Shown piece by piece: positions 18,188 through 26,497 of a DNA stretch of 64,000 bases; the stretch's first letter is position 1, and every line of letters starts with the position of its first letter. The translations under genes and the position numbers were made by a program. The stretch covers positions 62,001-126,000 of the forward strand of contig NZ_RCCK01000016.1 in NCBI RefSeq assembly GCF_003664035.1, written 5' to 3'. The DNA is from Pedobacter alluvionis. GTDB lineage: Bacteria > Bacteroidota > Bacteroidia > Sphingobacteriales > Sphingobacteriaceae. The notes below the pieces were generated by a model. That model was not told where the DNA came from. It made no database searches and saw only the letters and a list, made by a program, of their open reading frames with translations.

Positions 18188-19648
18188 TTAATAGGTTATT
18201 TTTCTGTTTTTTTCGAAATCGTAAAGCGAGAGGTAACGGAGCTGATAGTAAGCACCCCAGAAATCGCGCAGGGAGGAAACATAATCGCGTTTTGCCCTGT
18301 CGTTTTCCTGAAAGGCGATACTGAGGTCCGTAATGCTCAGATTGCCCAAAACATAGCGCTCGCTGGCAATTTTATATTTTTCTGCAGCAATATTTTCGGC
18401 TTCATCAGTAAGCAGGATTTGTTCTTTCATCATATTAAAAAGTGTTACCTGGGTTACAATCTGCTGTTTAAACGTCTGTTTATCCTGCTCTACAGCGTAG
18501 GTGATAAATTGCTCGTTGGCCTGAGCAGTTTTGGTACGCGATTTAGATCTTCCCCAATCCATTACAGGGATAGCAAGCTTTAATTCGACGGATTGCTGGT
18601 TTTTTGGCGACCGGTAGATGTCGAAAGCGCTGTTTGCCGCATTGGAGAAACCGAGGTTAGCACTCAAGGTTGCAACTAAGCCATTTTCACCTTTTGCTTT
18701 GGCTACATCTCTTTTGGCTTCGGCCAAACGGCGGATAAAGCCAATGGCATCCGAACGGTTTTCGAAAGCCTCGGCCAAAACTTTCTCTGTAATTACGGTC
18801 ATTTGAGCCACTACTGCAGGCATATCCAGTTTAATCCTGTCGTCGCCTTCAATGCCAATGTAGCTCCGCAAGTTTAAGGTGGCAATTTCTACATCGCGTT
18901 TTGCGGTACCTACTGCTTTCTGCGCATTTAAAACTTCTAACTGAAGCTGCAACATTTCGTTTTTAGAGATTTTGCCCAATTCGAATTTTGTACCGGCAAT
19001 GGTTAAAATGCGTTTGGTGTTTCCATAATTTAAATCGGCAATGTTCAGGTTGACCTGTGCCAGTAACAAATCGAAAAAATACTCTGTAACGGTAATGGAG
19101 ATTTTTTCCTGCGTTTCTATAAAAACCTGTTTGCTTTCATTGAATTTTAATGGTTCTATTTTCTTGTCCCATTTTAGGCTGTTAAACTGTAGTAAGGGCT
19201 GTGTATAACCAATGCCGTATGGGATTCCATTGTAAAGCACGCTATTCCTGTCGAAATCATCAAAACGTTGGAGCTGTGTGGTTCCATAAACAGTTCCTCC
19301 GGTAGCAGCTATGCTCTGGCTAAAATTTAATGTCAATGAGGAGTTATCGTAGTGTACCGGTTGAAAAAGGATACTTCCATTGGGCTGTTGAACCTGCGTG
19401 TAGGTTTTGGTGTATCCCGGTAAAATCCCTTCCAGTGCGAGTTGTGGTTGGTAATTTGATTTAAATGTGCGCCACTCCCAATATTTGGTTTCTTTTACGG
19501 TGATGGCCTGTTTAGCGGCGATAGAATTTGCCTTCGCCATTTCCACAACCTGCTGTAAGGTGAATTTCAGGGTGTCTGTTTTTGGCAATGCGAAACCTTC
19601 CAAAGTAACCATGATCAATAAACCCATAAATAAAAATTTCCCTCGCAT
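18188..19648 (-). CDS. TolC family outer membrane efflux channel
   Basis: 486 residues with a signal peptide (MRGKFLFMGLLIMVTLEG) and the outer-membrane efflux protein architecture: two long helical repeats (LTLNFSQSIAATGG near the first strand, later ATLNLRSYIG and KLAIPVMDWGRSKSRT at the second) predicted to form the periplasmic alpha-barrel. It would give the exit duct for the MacB-like pump. Separated by only 4 bp from the adaptor gene and 26 bp from the ATPase gene. Confidence 0.9.
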   Translation of the reverse strand: MRGKFLFMGLLIMVTLEGFALPKTDTLKFTLQQVVEMAKANSIAAKQAITVKETKYWEWRTFKSNYQPQLALEGILPGYTKTYTQVQQPNGSILFQPVHYDNSSLTLNFSQSIAATGGTVYGTTQLQRFDDFDRNSVLYNGIPYGIGYTQPLLQFNSLKWDKKIEPLKFNESKQVFIETQEKISITVTEYFFDLLLAQVNLNIADLNYGNTKRILTIAGTKFELGKISKNEMLQLQLEVLNAQKAVGTAKRDVEIATLNLRSYIGIEGDDRIKLDMPAVVAQMTVITEKVLAEAFENRSDAIGFIRRLAEAKRDVAKAKGENGLVATLSANLGFSNAANSAFDIYRSPKNQQSVELKLAIPVMDWGRSKSRTKTAQANEQFITYAVEQDKQTFKQQIVTQVTLFNMMKEQILLTDEAENIAAEKYKIASERYVLGNLSITDLSIAFQENDRAKRDYVSSLRDFWGAYYQLRYLSLYDFEKNRKITY

Positions 19649-19652
19649 AGTC

Positions 19653-20900
19653 TTAATTACTGATGGTTATGGTTTTTGTGTTTTTATAATCGCCCATATC
19701 TGAGGTAATTACCTCATCGCCGGCCTTTAATCCGCTTAAAATTTCTACATAATCGAAATTGCTTAAACCGGTTTTAACGGCTCTGCGTTCAGCAATCCCA
19801 TTTTTAAGTACAAAAACTTCTTGTAGGTTAGAACCATTAAATGCCGGACCATTGGCAATCCTTAATACGCCGTTTCTGGTGGCAGTAACCAGAAAAACAT
19901 CGACTTTTTGGTTTGGACGAAGTTCTTTACTGTCTTTTTGGTTCAATTGAATATCGAATGAAACAATGGCGTTGCTTACTGAAGGAGAGATGTTTACAAT
20001 GGAGCCGCGTAGCTGTGTATTGCCTATGCGGATAATGGCAGCCATATTGTTGTGGATTTTATCCAGCAGGTTATCTGACATGCTCCCCGCAACTTTAAAA
20101 CCGCTTAAATCGGCAATTTTAACTAAAGCATCACCCTCATGTACACTCGAACCTATATTTTTGTTTACCCAGGTAATTACGCCGGGCCTTGTTGCAATTA
20201 CATCAGCCAGATCGAGTTTTCGTTTTAGCGCATCAAGATCATTCCGCTGGATGGCCAAAGCAATTTCAGCTTCCCTGATTTCAATTTTCATGGTCTGCTG
20301 TTTGCTCCTGATCTCATTTTCCAGTTGAAGTTTTTCCAGTTCAGCAACTTTTAAGTCAAGTTCTGCACGTTCTACATCTTCCTTTGTTCCGCCGCCGGCT
20401 TTTAATAATCTTTTAGCTGAAGAAACCGCATCTTTAAGGTTACTGATGCGTAATTGTTTAATGCTGTTATTGGATTTGATATCGAAAAAACTCTTCTCCA
20501 GATCCAGTTTCAGCTTACGGATCTCATTTTCTTTTGATTCCATTTGAAACTGAAGTTTTCCATAATCCGTTTGGCTAACCGATTTGTCAAGCGATAAAAT
20601 CGATTGACCTTTATTTACTTTGTTACCGGCATCCATTAATACATTTTTAATCGATGCATTTATCGGACTTGTTAAAACCTCTTCGAATTCAGGTAGTACC
20701 TCGCCGGTAGCATTAATGGTATTTTCGATTATTCCGGTCTCTACCCTGGCTGTATTAATATCAGCATCGGTTAGCGATGGCTTAAAATAAAACCGCACCA
20801 GCCATACAATAACCGCGAGAATAATGATGATGATAAAAATGATGAGGTAAGTTTTCTTTTTCCTTTTCGAAGAAACTTCTTCTTCAATGAGTTTGTCCAT
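19653..20900 (-). CDS. Periplasmic adaptor (MacA/HlyD type) of the ABC efflux pump
   Basis: 415 residues with one N-terminal membrane anchor (TYLIIFIIIIILAVIVWLV), a lipoyl-like half motif (ATGEVLPEFEEVLTSPINAS), a long coiled-coil hairpin (about residues 105-215, rich in E, K and L), a second lipoyl half and beta-barrel (KIADLSGFKVAGSMSD) and a C-terminal membrane-proximal domain ending LSGLKAGDEVITSDMG. It bridges permease and TolC channel. It is the first gene of the seven-gene operon, and the start codon lies about 13 bp after the predicted sigma-54 transcription start. Confidence 0.92.
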   Translation of the reverse strand: MDKLIEEEVSSKRKKKTYLIIFIIIIILAVIVWLVRFYFKPSLTDADINTARVETGIIENTINATGEVLPEFEEVLTSPINASIKNVLMDAGNKVNKGQSILSLDKSVSQTDYGKLQFQMESKENEIRKLKLDLEKSFFDIKSNNSIKQLRISNLKDAVSSAKRLLKAGGGTKEDVERAELDLKVAELEKLQLENEIRSKQQTMKIEIREAEIALAIQRNDLDALKRKLDLADVIATRPGVITWVNKNIGSSVHEGDALVKIADLSGFKVAGSMSDNLLDKIHNNMAAIIRIGNTQLRGSIVNISPSVSNAIVSFDIQLNQKDSKELRPNQKVDVFLVTATRNGVLRIANGPAFNGSNLQEVFVLKNGIAERRAVKTGLSNFDYVEILSGLKAGDEVITSDMGDYKNTKTITISN

Positions 20901-20922
20901 TTAAATAATTTACACCAGGCTT

Positions 20923-20938
20923 TACAATAGGGGTGCCA
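20923..20938 (-). promoter_or_regulatory. Candidate sigma-54 (-24/-12) promoter of the exporter operon
   Basis: On the minus strand TGGCACCCCTATTGTA matches TGGCAC-N5-TTGCA with one mismatch (T for C at -12) and correct GG-N10-G spacing. It lies 23 bp before the adaptor start codon. The same operon encodes an NtrC-type activator and its kinase, which strengthens the call. The implied leader is short, about a dozen bases. Confidence 0.6.
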
Positions 20939-20990
20939 TTGTTAAGTTGTTGTTTATTAGTTGTTTAATTTTTGTTTTGGATTTAGAAAT

Positions 20991-21023
20991 GCCCGATATC
21001 GAACATCCTGTTTATTATCGGGC
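20991..21023. promoter_or_regulatory. Dyad upstream of the sigma-54 promoter, possible enhancer site
   Basis: GCCCGATA (20991-20998) and TATCGGGC (21016-21023) are perfect inverted arms; the centre holds GAACA-TCC-TGTT, itself a dyad. A further GAACAG half-site lies at 21047-21052. The position, about 80-110 bp upstream of the expected transcription start, suits an activator of the NtrC family. GAACA words also make up the dyad before the GIN gene (9317-9334). Confidence 0.4.
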
Positions 21024-21230
21024 AAAAAAATGAAATGCTGGGTTGTGAACAGATTTGCGATAAAGGATTTAAGGTCAAATATTTGTTACGGATAAAATCT
21101 TGCTGAATAACTACTTTAGTTAGATATTGGGTAACGGTTTATCTTATAACAAGATCATATTCGCTTGTTGTAGCCTGCCAAATGCCACAAAAAGTATTTT
21201 TTAGAACTGAACTCAAATTAACATCATACT

Positions 21231-22601
21231 ATGTCGAACCAAAATAACTCAGCTGATACTACCGGAGCCTTAACAGATGCGGGGATAAGCCCGGATAAGA
21301 AAACATTTCTGCAATCACTCACCGAAGATTGGTGGGCGGTGATATTGGGAACAGTGATCATTGCCACGGTACTTTATTTAACCAGCAATGGCACTGCAAT
21401 CAGTTTGCCGGCATTTAAATGGACAAACAGTGAAGATCTTTTGGGCAAGATATTATCAGCAGCTAACTTATTGCGGATTGTTGAAATGGGTGCTGTTTTT
21501 CTGGCTTTAGCTTCAGTAGCTATAGGTTTATCAGGAGGTAATGTTGCACGGTTTGCTGGTGGTTTTGTGCTTATCTATTTGTTAGCCATTGTTTCCTTTA
21601 TTATCGGAGGCAATAAAAGTGTATCCTATTTTGGATTGGAATATGTGGTATTTGCATTGCTTATCGGTATTGCGTTAGGTAACTTAATCAAGTTGCCATC
21701 CTGGCTAAAAGAAGCGGTACGATCTGAGTTTTATATTAAGACAGGTTTAGTCATATTGGGAACTACTATTTTGTCGGCCGATTTGATTAAAGCCGGTTTA
21801 CCTGGTATTATACAGGCGGTTATTGTTGTTACCGTAGTATGGTTTTTTTCGATGTGGTTGAGCCGCAAGTTAAAAGTTGATGATGAATTTGGTGTGATAT
21901 TAGCGTCAGCAGTATCTATATGTGGGGTTTCTGCTGCAATTGTAGCAGCTGGCGCCATTAATGGCGATAAACGGAAATTGTCTTATGTAACCACTTTAGT
22001 ATTGATTATGGCTATCCCAATGATGATCATTTTGCCTTGGGCGGTAAAGTATTTTCATATACCTGAAGTAATTGGAGGTGCATGGCTTGGCGGTACTTTA
22101 GATACCACGGCAACCGTAACTGCTGCAGGCGATTTGGTTGGTCCAATAGCTGTTAAAGCGGGTGTTATTGCCAAGTTTTCGCAGAATGTTTTTATTGGTG
22201 TCGCTGCATTTTTTATCGCAATATGGTGGGCCTATAAAAAACCTAAGGGTGATGATGGCGTAATCCTTAAAGCAGAACGCCCGGGATTGAAAATTGTGTG
22301 GGAGCGATTCCCGAAATTTGTATTGGGTTTTGTTGCGGCATCTTTAGTATTTTCTTTTCTTTTATCTCCTGCAGCGGCAAAAAGTGTTGCGCCAACCTTA
22401 AATGGTTTACGCACCGTGTGGTTTGCAATCGCATTTATTTCTATTGGAATGGAAGCCAAATTTTCATCATTGGTAAAACTTCAGGGAGGGAAACCCGCAC
22501 TTACTTTTGTTACCGCGCAAATATTCAATATATTCTGGACACTTTTATGGTCGTACATTTTATTTGGCGGATATTTATTACCTGTGCCTGATTTTAAATA
22601 G
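21231..22601 (+). CDS. YeiH/UPF0324 family membrane protein (putative anion exporter)
   Basis: 456 residues and about ten to twelve hydrophobic helices. The central part matches the YeiH family: FYIKTGLVILGTTILSADLI, the ILASAVSICGVSAAIVAAGA core and GAWLGGTLDTTATVTAAG. Family members are called putative sulfate or sulfite exporters from limited evidence. It is divergent from the exporter operon with about 330 bp between the starts, and it stands alone. The extended N-terminus before the first helix (about 30 residues) is hydrophilic. Confidence 0.87.
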   Translation: MSNQNNSADTTGALTDAGISPDKKTFLQSLTEDWWAVILGTVIIATVLYLTSNGTAISLPAFKWTNSEDLLGKILSAANLLRIVEMGAVFLALASVAIGLSGGNVARFAGGFVLIYLLAIVSFIIGGNKSVSYFGLEYVVFALLIGIALGNLIKLPSWLKEAVRSEFYIKTGLVILGTTILSADLIKAGLPGIIQAVIVVTVVWFFSMWLSRKLKVDDEFGVILASAVSICGVSAAIVAAGAINGDKRKLSYVTTLVLIMAIPMMIILPWAVKYFHIPEVIGGAWLGGTLDTTATVTAAGDLVGPIAVKAGVIAKFSQNVFIGVAAFFIAIWWAYKKPKGDDGVILKAERPGLKIVWERFPKFVLGFVAASLVFSFLLSPAAAKSVAPTLNGLRTVWFAIAFISIGMEAKFSSLVKLQGGKPALTFVTAQIFNIFWTLLWSYILFGGYLLPVPDFK

Positions 22602-22686
22602 CTGAAGCATTGGGTTTACTCTAGTCCATCGAAAAGCTACATTGACATTATTTTACAAATCATTATTAATCATAGCTTTAATTACT

Positions 22687-22914
22687 TTAGTATTTCCGCC
22701 CAGCTAGGCCATAGCACGATATCTCCGTTCTACTTAAATCCGGCCTAACAAATTTTTCGGGCTGCACTGTCCAAGCCAACCTACTAGCTTCGAAAGAAAA
22801 ATTTTCAGCCGGTGTTTTTTGTTTCTTTTTGACAACAAAAAGAAAGAGCCTTTCGGCGGCGGCGAGCCGAGGCAAGACCGCGCCGTAGGATAAGAGGAGA
22901 CAATAGTACGTCAC
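22687..22914. repeat. Dispersed-type intergenic repeat with a 10-bp hairpin
   Basis: TTTCTTTTTG (22822-22831) and CAAAAAGAAA (22836-22845) form a perfect stem around ACAA. The surrounding GC-richer block (CGGCGGCGGCGAGCCGAGG) has a composition unlike its AT-rich neighbours. The minus strand can be read as a 75-codon frame, but it lacks any domain and is best treated as a by-product of the repeat. Confidence 0.45.
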
Positions 22915-22979
22915 TCATATTGATTTTAAACAATTAATTAATCCTTAGGATGACAATTCTATATTTATGAGACAGCCTC
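22901..22979. repeat. Right-end fragment of the TTTATGATACAGC repeat family
   Basis: Runs from ATAGTACGTCACTCATATTG through AGGATGACAATTC to TTTATGAGACAGCCTC. It shares order and words with the right half of 6237-6460 (TATATTGATTTTTATAAAA, then TTTATGATACAGCTTC), but no left terminal repeat was found. Confidence 0.55.
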
Positions 22980-23000
22980 TTTTTTACTCTTTTTGTTTTG

Positions 23001-23234
23001 TTATTTTACCAATGCAACAATTTGAAGTGCATTTGTATCCGGGTTAGTCATTTCTGTGGTTAGTGCAGCAAATCGATCCAGGTTCAATTTTGGTGTTTTA
23101 CCCATTACCAGGTTATGTTTTTCAGTAGCTCCGCTCAATTTTAGATCGGCGTTGTTTTCGATTACGGTATATAAACTCTGCTTATTTTGTTTACTTCCAA
23201 TATGTGATTTTACTGATACAAAACTTAATGGGCA
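23001..23234 (-). pseudogene. Remnant of a GIN-domain protein gene (C-terminal end)
   Basis: On the minus strand a frame ending at 23001 reads SLYTVIENNADLKLSGATEK, then HNLVMGKTPKLNLDRFAA and finally ALQIVALVK-stop. This aligns with the end of the intact GIN protein at 8551-9147 (GLYTEILDSSTLKLKGNTNR, HALIMGKATNLTIDHFAA, EEIAALVP). No start codon or N-terminal half precedes it: resemblance fades about 75 codons upstream of the stop and a repeat element lies on its other side. It is a truncated, probably dead copy from an old duplication or a broken paralogue. Confidence 0.7.
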
Positions 23235-23350
23235 GATTTTATATTATCTTTAAACAAGGATCTCCGGCGCTTATAGCTAAGCTATTCGTTTAATTGGGCG
23301 AGGGGAGAACCTTGAGAATCCATTTTTAACCAAATCATTTGAATAACAAT

Positions 23351-24238
23351 ATGAGAAGTACAAAATTTAGCTATCTGGCTTTTTTGATTTGCCTGATTTA
23401 TATCGGTTTTTGTGGTTTTAGTTCTGATAAACAGGTGTATCCGAGTTTAGGCATTGTATCTGGTTTAACACAGGATAGTTTAGCTTATGCTTCTGGTTTT
23501 AAGGTGATCGGCGAATCGGTTCCGAAGATACTTTCACCTGCATTAAGCGATGATCAGTTTAATGCCAATTTAAAAAAGATTAAGGCTGCAAAATGTAAAG
23601 TGCTAAGCTGTAATCTTTTTTACCCCGCAAGTTTAAAAATAGCTGGTCCGGAGGTAGATGAGGCGGAGGTTTTAACTTATACCGAAACTGTTCTTTCGAG
23701 AGCCGGTAAGGCAGGAGTTAAGTTTATCGTTTTGGGCAGCTCTGGTGCGAGGAGCATTCCCGCAGATTATAATATCGTTAAGGCAAAATCTGACTTCGTT
23801 ATTTTAGCTGGAAAGCTAGCGCGAATTGCCGGAAAATATAAGGTTACCATTTTATTAGAAAACCTTGAGACTACCGAAACTAACTTTATCACCTCATTAA
23901 AGTTGGCAGCAGAAATTGTGAGGGAAGTTGATCACCCTAATTTCAAACTTAACGCCGATATATTTCATATGATGCGTGAAGGAGAATCTCCTAATGAAAT
24001 TATTGAGGCAGGTGAATTGATTGGATTTTCAGAGGTTGCAGAAAAACAAAGCAGGACATTGCCTGGTGTTATGGGCGACGATTTTAAACCTTATTTAAGA
24101 GCTTTGCACAAAATAAACTATAAAGGGTTCATTTTTATTGAGGGAAGCATCAAAAATGCAGCTACCGAAATGCCACTTGCTTTTAAATATCTGTCTGCTC
24201 AGATTGCAGAAGTATATTCAGAAAAGAAAACGGATTGA
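23351..24238 (+). CDS. Exported sugar phosphate isomerase/epimerase-like TIM barrel
   Basis: 295 residues from ATG 23351, which gives a signal peptide or anchor (MRSTKFSYLAFLICLIYIGF); an upstream TTG adds only four residues. The body fits the AP endonuclease 2/xylose-isomerase-like TIM barrel: KVTILLENLETTETNF carries a likely metal Glu, NFKLNADIFHMMREGE a metal Asp/His pair, and the end GFIFIEGS a further Glu. Enzymes of this type act on keto- or cyclic sugars with a divalent metal. No sugar genes flank it, so the substrate is open. Whether the Cys in GFCGFS makes it a lipoprotein is unclear. Confidence 0.75.
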   Translation: MRSTKFSYLAFLICLIYIGFCGFSSDKQVYPSLGIVSGLTQDSLAYASGFKVIGESVPKILSPALSDDQFNANLKKIKAAKCKVLSCNLFYPASLKIAGPEVDEAEVLTYTETVLSRAGKAGVKFIVLGSSGARSIPADYNIVKAKSDFVILAGKLARIAGKYKVTILLENLETTETNFITSLKLAAEIVREVDHPNFKLNADIFHMMREGESPNEIIEAGELIGFSEVAEKQSRTLPGVMGDDFKPYLRALHKINYKGFIFIEGSIKNAATEMPLAFKYLSAQIAEVYSEKKTD

Positions 24239-24277
24239 TTATTTCTTTCCTAATTGCAATAAGGGATGTAAATGCGG

Positions 24278-24904
24278 TTATTTAGATAATAAAACTAACG
24301 ATTGGGTGTTTGTTTTATCTGCAGTATGATCAATATTTGGTAAACGCATTTTTGCAATGCTGGTTTCAACAGTTAAAGATGGGTTTTCTTTTTTAGCAAG
24401 TGTAGCTATGTCTCGCACGGTGCTTGATAACATTTTAAGCGTAAGCATAAATTTACGTTCGTTATGCCTGATCTTTTGAAGATCTGCATTTGGATTAAAG
24501 CGTTCAGCATTTGAACACGCACAGAGGTTAAATTGGATACTATCTAAAACAACCAGTTTGTCTGTAATTTGGTTCAATACTTTATCCGAAAGATTTAACC
24601 CCTGAATAGCTATTACCTTGTTGTTTTTTACATAATAATCTAAGCCATTAAAACTAATCAGGGTTAAGTTTTTTCTGTTTATGATGTATTCTTCCTTTGG
24701 AAAGTTATTGTCTGAAAAATTTTTATTATATGAATTGTGCTGATCTGCCAGTCGCTTAATGATCGCATTTCCGTCCAATTTCTCTATATTCTCGGAAATG
24801 TTAGCTGGTTCTGTTGGATTATTTTGGGCAAGAGCACCAATTGTTAAGCAAGAAAATGAGGTAATTAAAGAAAATATTAGAGCGGTTGATTTGATAAATT
24901 TCAT
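24278..24904 (-). CDS. Secreted protein of unknown function
   Basis: 208 residues with a clear signal peptide (MKFIKSTALIFSLITSFSC, cleavage near ALA/QNN). The mature protein is mostly helical and charged, with a Cys pair (LCAC, about residue 128) and the segment RHNERKFMLTLKMLSSTVRD. I do not recognise a family. It is convergent with the TIM-barrel gene 39 bp away and is not linked to other genes. The 219 bp upstream are AT-rich and show nothing distinctive. Confidence 0.65.
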   Translation of the reverse strand: MKFIKSTALIFSLITSFSCLTIGALAQNNPTEPANISENIEKLDGNAIIKRLADQHNSYNKNFSDNNFPKEEYIINRKNLTLISFNGLDYYVKNNKVIAIQGLNLSDKVLNQITDKLVVLDSIQFNLCACSNAERFNPNADLQKIRHNERKFMLTLKMLSSTVRDIATLAKKENPSLTVETSIAKMRLPNIDHTADKTNTQSLVLLSK

Positions 24905-25123
24905 ACTGCAAAAATAAGTTTTTAATCCTACTAAACGAATTTCTGTAGATTTAATATTACGGTTTGTTTGTATTTTTTTAATTTTTTTTGATGATAAAAA
25001 TCAACTTTTTGGTAGTTAAGTTATTTGTCATTTATGATTATACGTGAAGGTATGGCTTTGATGTATAAAATCTATGGAGCAGGACCAGTAGTTTAGGCCT
25101 ATTATTTCAGCGTAATTTAATTG

Positions 25124-26263
25124 TTAAAAGGAAATAACTTGTTCACTCTTTTTACCTTTAGCTTCTGTTGTTAATGCATCTAAGGAAATACTGATATTTA
25201 AAGTGTAGAAACCTTCTTCGTCAATTCCTGCGGTCATTTCTGCATTTTGATGGTAGGCATATTTGAGTCGGTTACTGATATTATCCATTCCTGAACCAAA
25301 GCCTACCTTGCTTTTTATTGATCTCGGTAAATTACGGCTCTCAATATGCAATTTGCCATCAAAAGTGTAAACATCTATAGTGGCCTTATTTTCTATCTCG
25401 TTAAGGTTTCCATGTTTAAACATATTTTCTAAAATAGTAAGCAAAACAAGTGGAATTAATTTAATTTCATCAAGGTCAGGTCCGCTGGCAAACTCAATAT
25501 AAATTGCACCTTGGGTAATTCGGTGCAGGCAGATCAGGTTTTCACACTGCGAAATTTCATCACTTAAACGGACATCACCTTCATTGTGTTGCGTGTTCGC
25601 TGCAAAGCGCATCATGTCGGAAAGGTAAAGCATTACTTTGGCATCTTCCGGAGCGTAAGCACTTAGTTTTTGGTGCACAAACTCAAATGTATTAAAAAGC
25701 AGATGGGGATTGATCTGTGCTTTCATGAAAGCATTTTTGGACATGGCCAGTTCTTTATCCATCTTTTCCTTCTCAATAAGCATTTGAAAACGCTGTTTTT
25801 CGATACGGGATTTTTCTGTCCTTTCACTGATAAACTGCTTTAGAAAATAGTAACCTGTAGAAAAAAGCAGGAAAAATGAACCTCTATAAAGCACCCTGGA
25901 TATTCTGATCCTAAAATTCGGCAATTCCCCTGGTAAAATATTGGTATAAGTATTTAACAGAATGTCAACACCAGTAACTACACCTAAATAAATTGAAATT
26001 GTAAAGATAACAACTAGAGGAACCTTCCATACGGCTCCTTTAGGAAACGCTGTTGCTTTTTCTATCAGTAAGGGATAGGTGTAAAATAAGGTCATGTTAA
26101 TCATATAATGAATAGCATAGTTGCCGAATGTTCCTAAAATACCTGTGAAATAAAGAATAATTAGCGTTTCCCAGATGATAAATACGGCCCATGCAATTAT
26201 GTGTATCCGGTAAGTGTGCAGCCAGTTTCGCAACATAGTATTGCTCCATTTTAACCTATTCAT
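25124..26263 (-). CDS. LytS-type sensor histidine kinase
   Basis: 379 residues with four membrane helices in the N-terminal 140 residues (WAVFIIWETLIILYFTG is the first) and a short coiled coil, then the His_kinase domain (PF06580) with phospho-acceptor His187 in AQINPHLLFNTFEFVHQK and an ATPase domain (VLLTILENMFKHGNLNE, GFGSGMDNISNRLKYAY). An internal ATG at codon 10 is a possible alternative start. The partner is probably the LytTR regulator at 26498, though the two genes are separated by a small peptide gene on the other strand instead of being adjacent. Confidence 0.92.
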   Translation of the reverse strand: MNRLKWSNTMLRNWLHTYRIHIIAWAVFIIWETLIILYFTGILGTFGNYAIHYMINMTLFYTYPLLIEKATAFPKGAVWKVPLVVIFTISIYLGVVTGVDILLNTYTNILPGELPNFRIRISRVLYRGSFFLLFSTGYYFLKQFISERTEKSRIEKQRFQMLIEKEKMDKELAMSKNAFMKAQINPHLLFNTFEFVHQKLSAYAPEDAKVMLYLSDMMRFAANTQHNEGDVRLSDEISQCENLICLHRITQGAIYIEFASGPDLDEIKLIPLVLLTILENMFKHGNLNEIENKATIDVYTFDGKLHIESRNLPRSIKSKVGFGSGMDNISNRLKYAYHQNAEMTAGIDEEGFYTLNISISLDALTTEAKGKKSEQVISF

Positions 26264-26340
26264 AAAGACTTATTTACTATTTGTGTAACGATTAAAGTTA
26301 TACCGTGCCATCGCAGCTAGTTTTCAAAAAAAAACAAATT

Positions 26341-26472
26341 ATGAAAACTCAAAAATTAGCTAAAAGAACACTTTTTGTATTTAAAAAAAAATATAGTGCA
26401 AAGATAAATAGACCAACAACCGTTTCCGAACCAACCACGTCAGGAGTTACGACTACTTCCGGAATATATTAA
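26341..26472 (+). CDS. 43-residue Thr-rich small peptide gene, possible signal peptide or RiPP precursor
   Basis: ATG 26341 to TAA 26472 encodes a basic N-terminal half (MKTQKLAKRTLFVFKKKYSA) and a Thr/Ser-rich tail (PTTVSEPTTSGVTTTSGIY). The layout of a charged leader and a small-residue core resembles ribosomally made, modified peptides of Bacteroidetes, but there is no Cys, so lanthionine rings cannot form, and no modification enzyme is nearby. It lies on the plus strand, exactly between the minus-strand LytS kinase and LytTR regulator, a place where quorum-type peptides are found in other phyla. An A-rich tract (TTTTCAAAAAAAAACAAATT) precedes the start. The coding call is likely but not certain; function is unknown. 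Confidence 0.55.
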   Translation: MKTQKLAKRTLFVFKKKYSAKINRPTTVSEPTTSGVTTTSGIY

Positions 26473-26497
26473 TACTATTCTGGTTCATCAGTAGCCG

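Noticed and set aside
26341..26472. Classical lanthipeptide precursor
   Set aside because: The core has no cysteine and no LanB/LanC/LanM-type gene lies in the window, so lanthionine formation cannot be supported.
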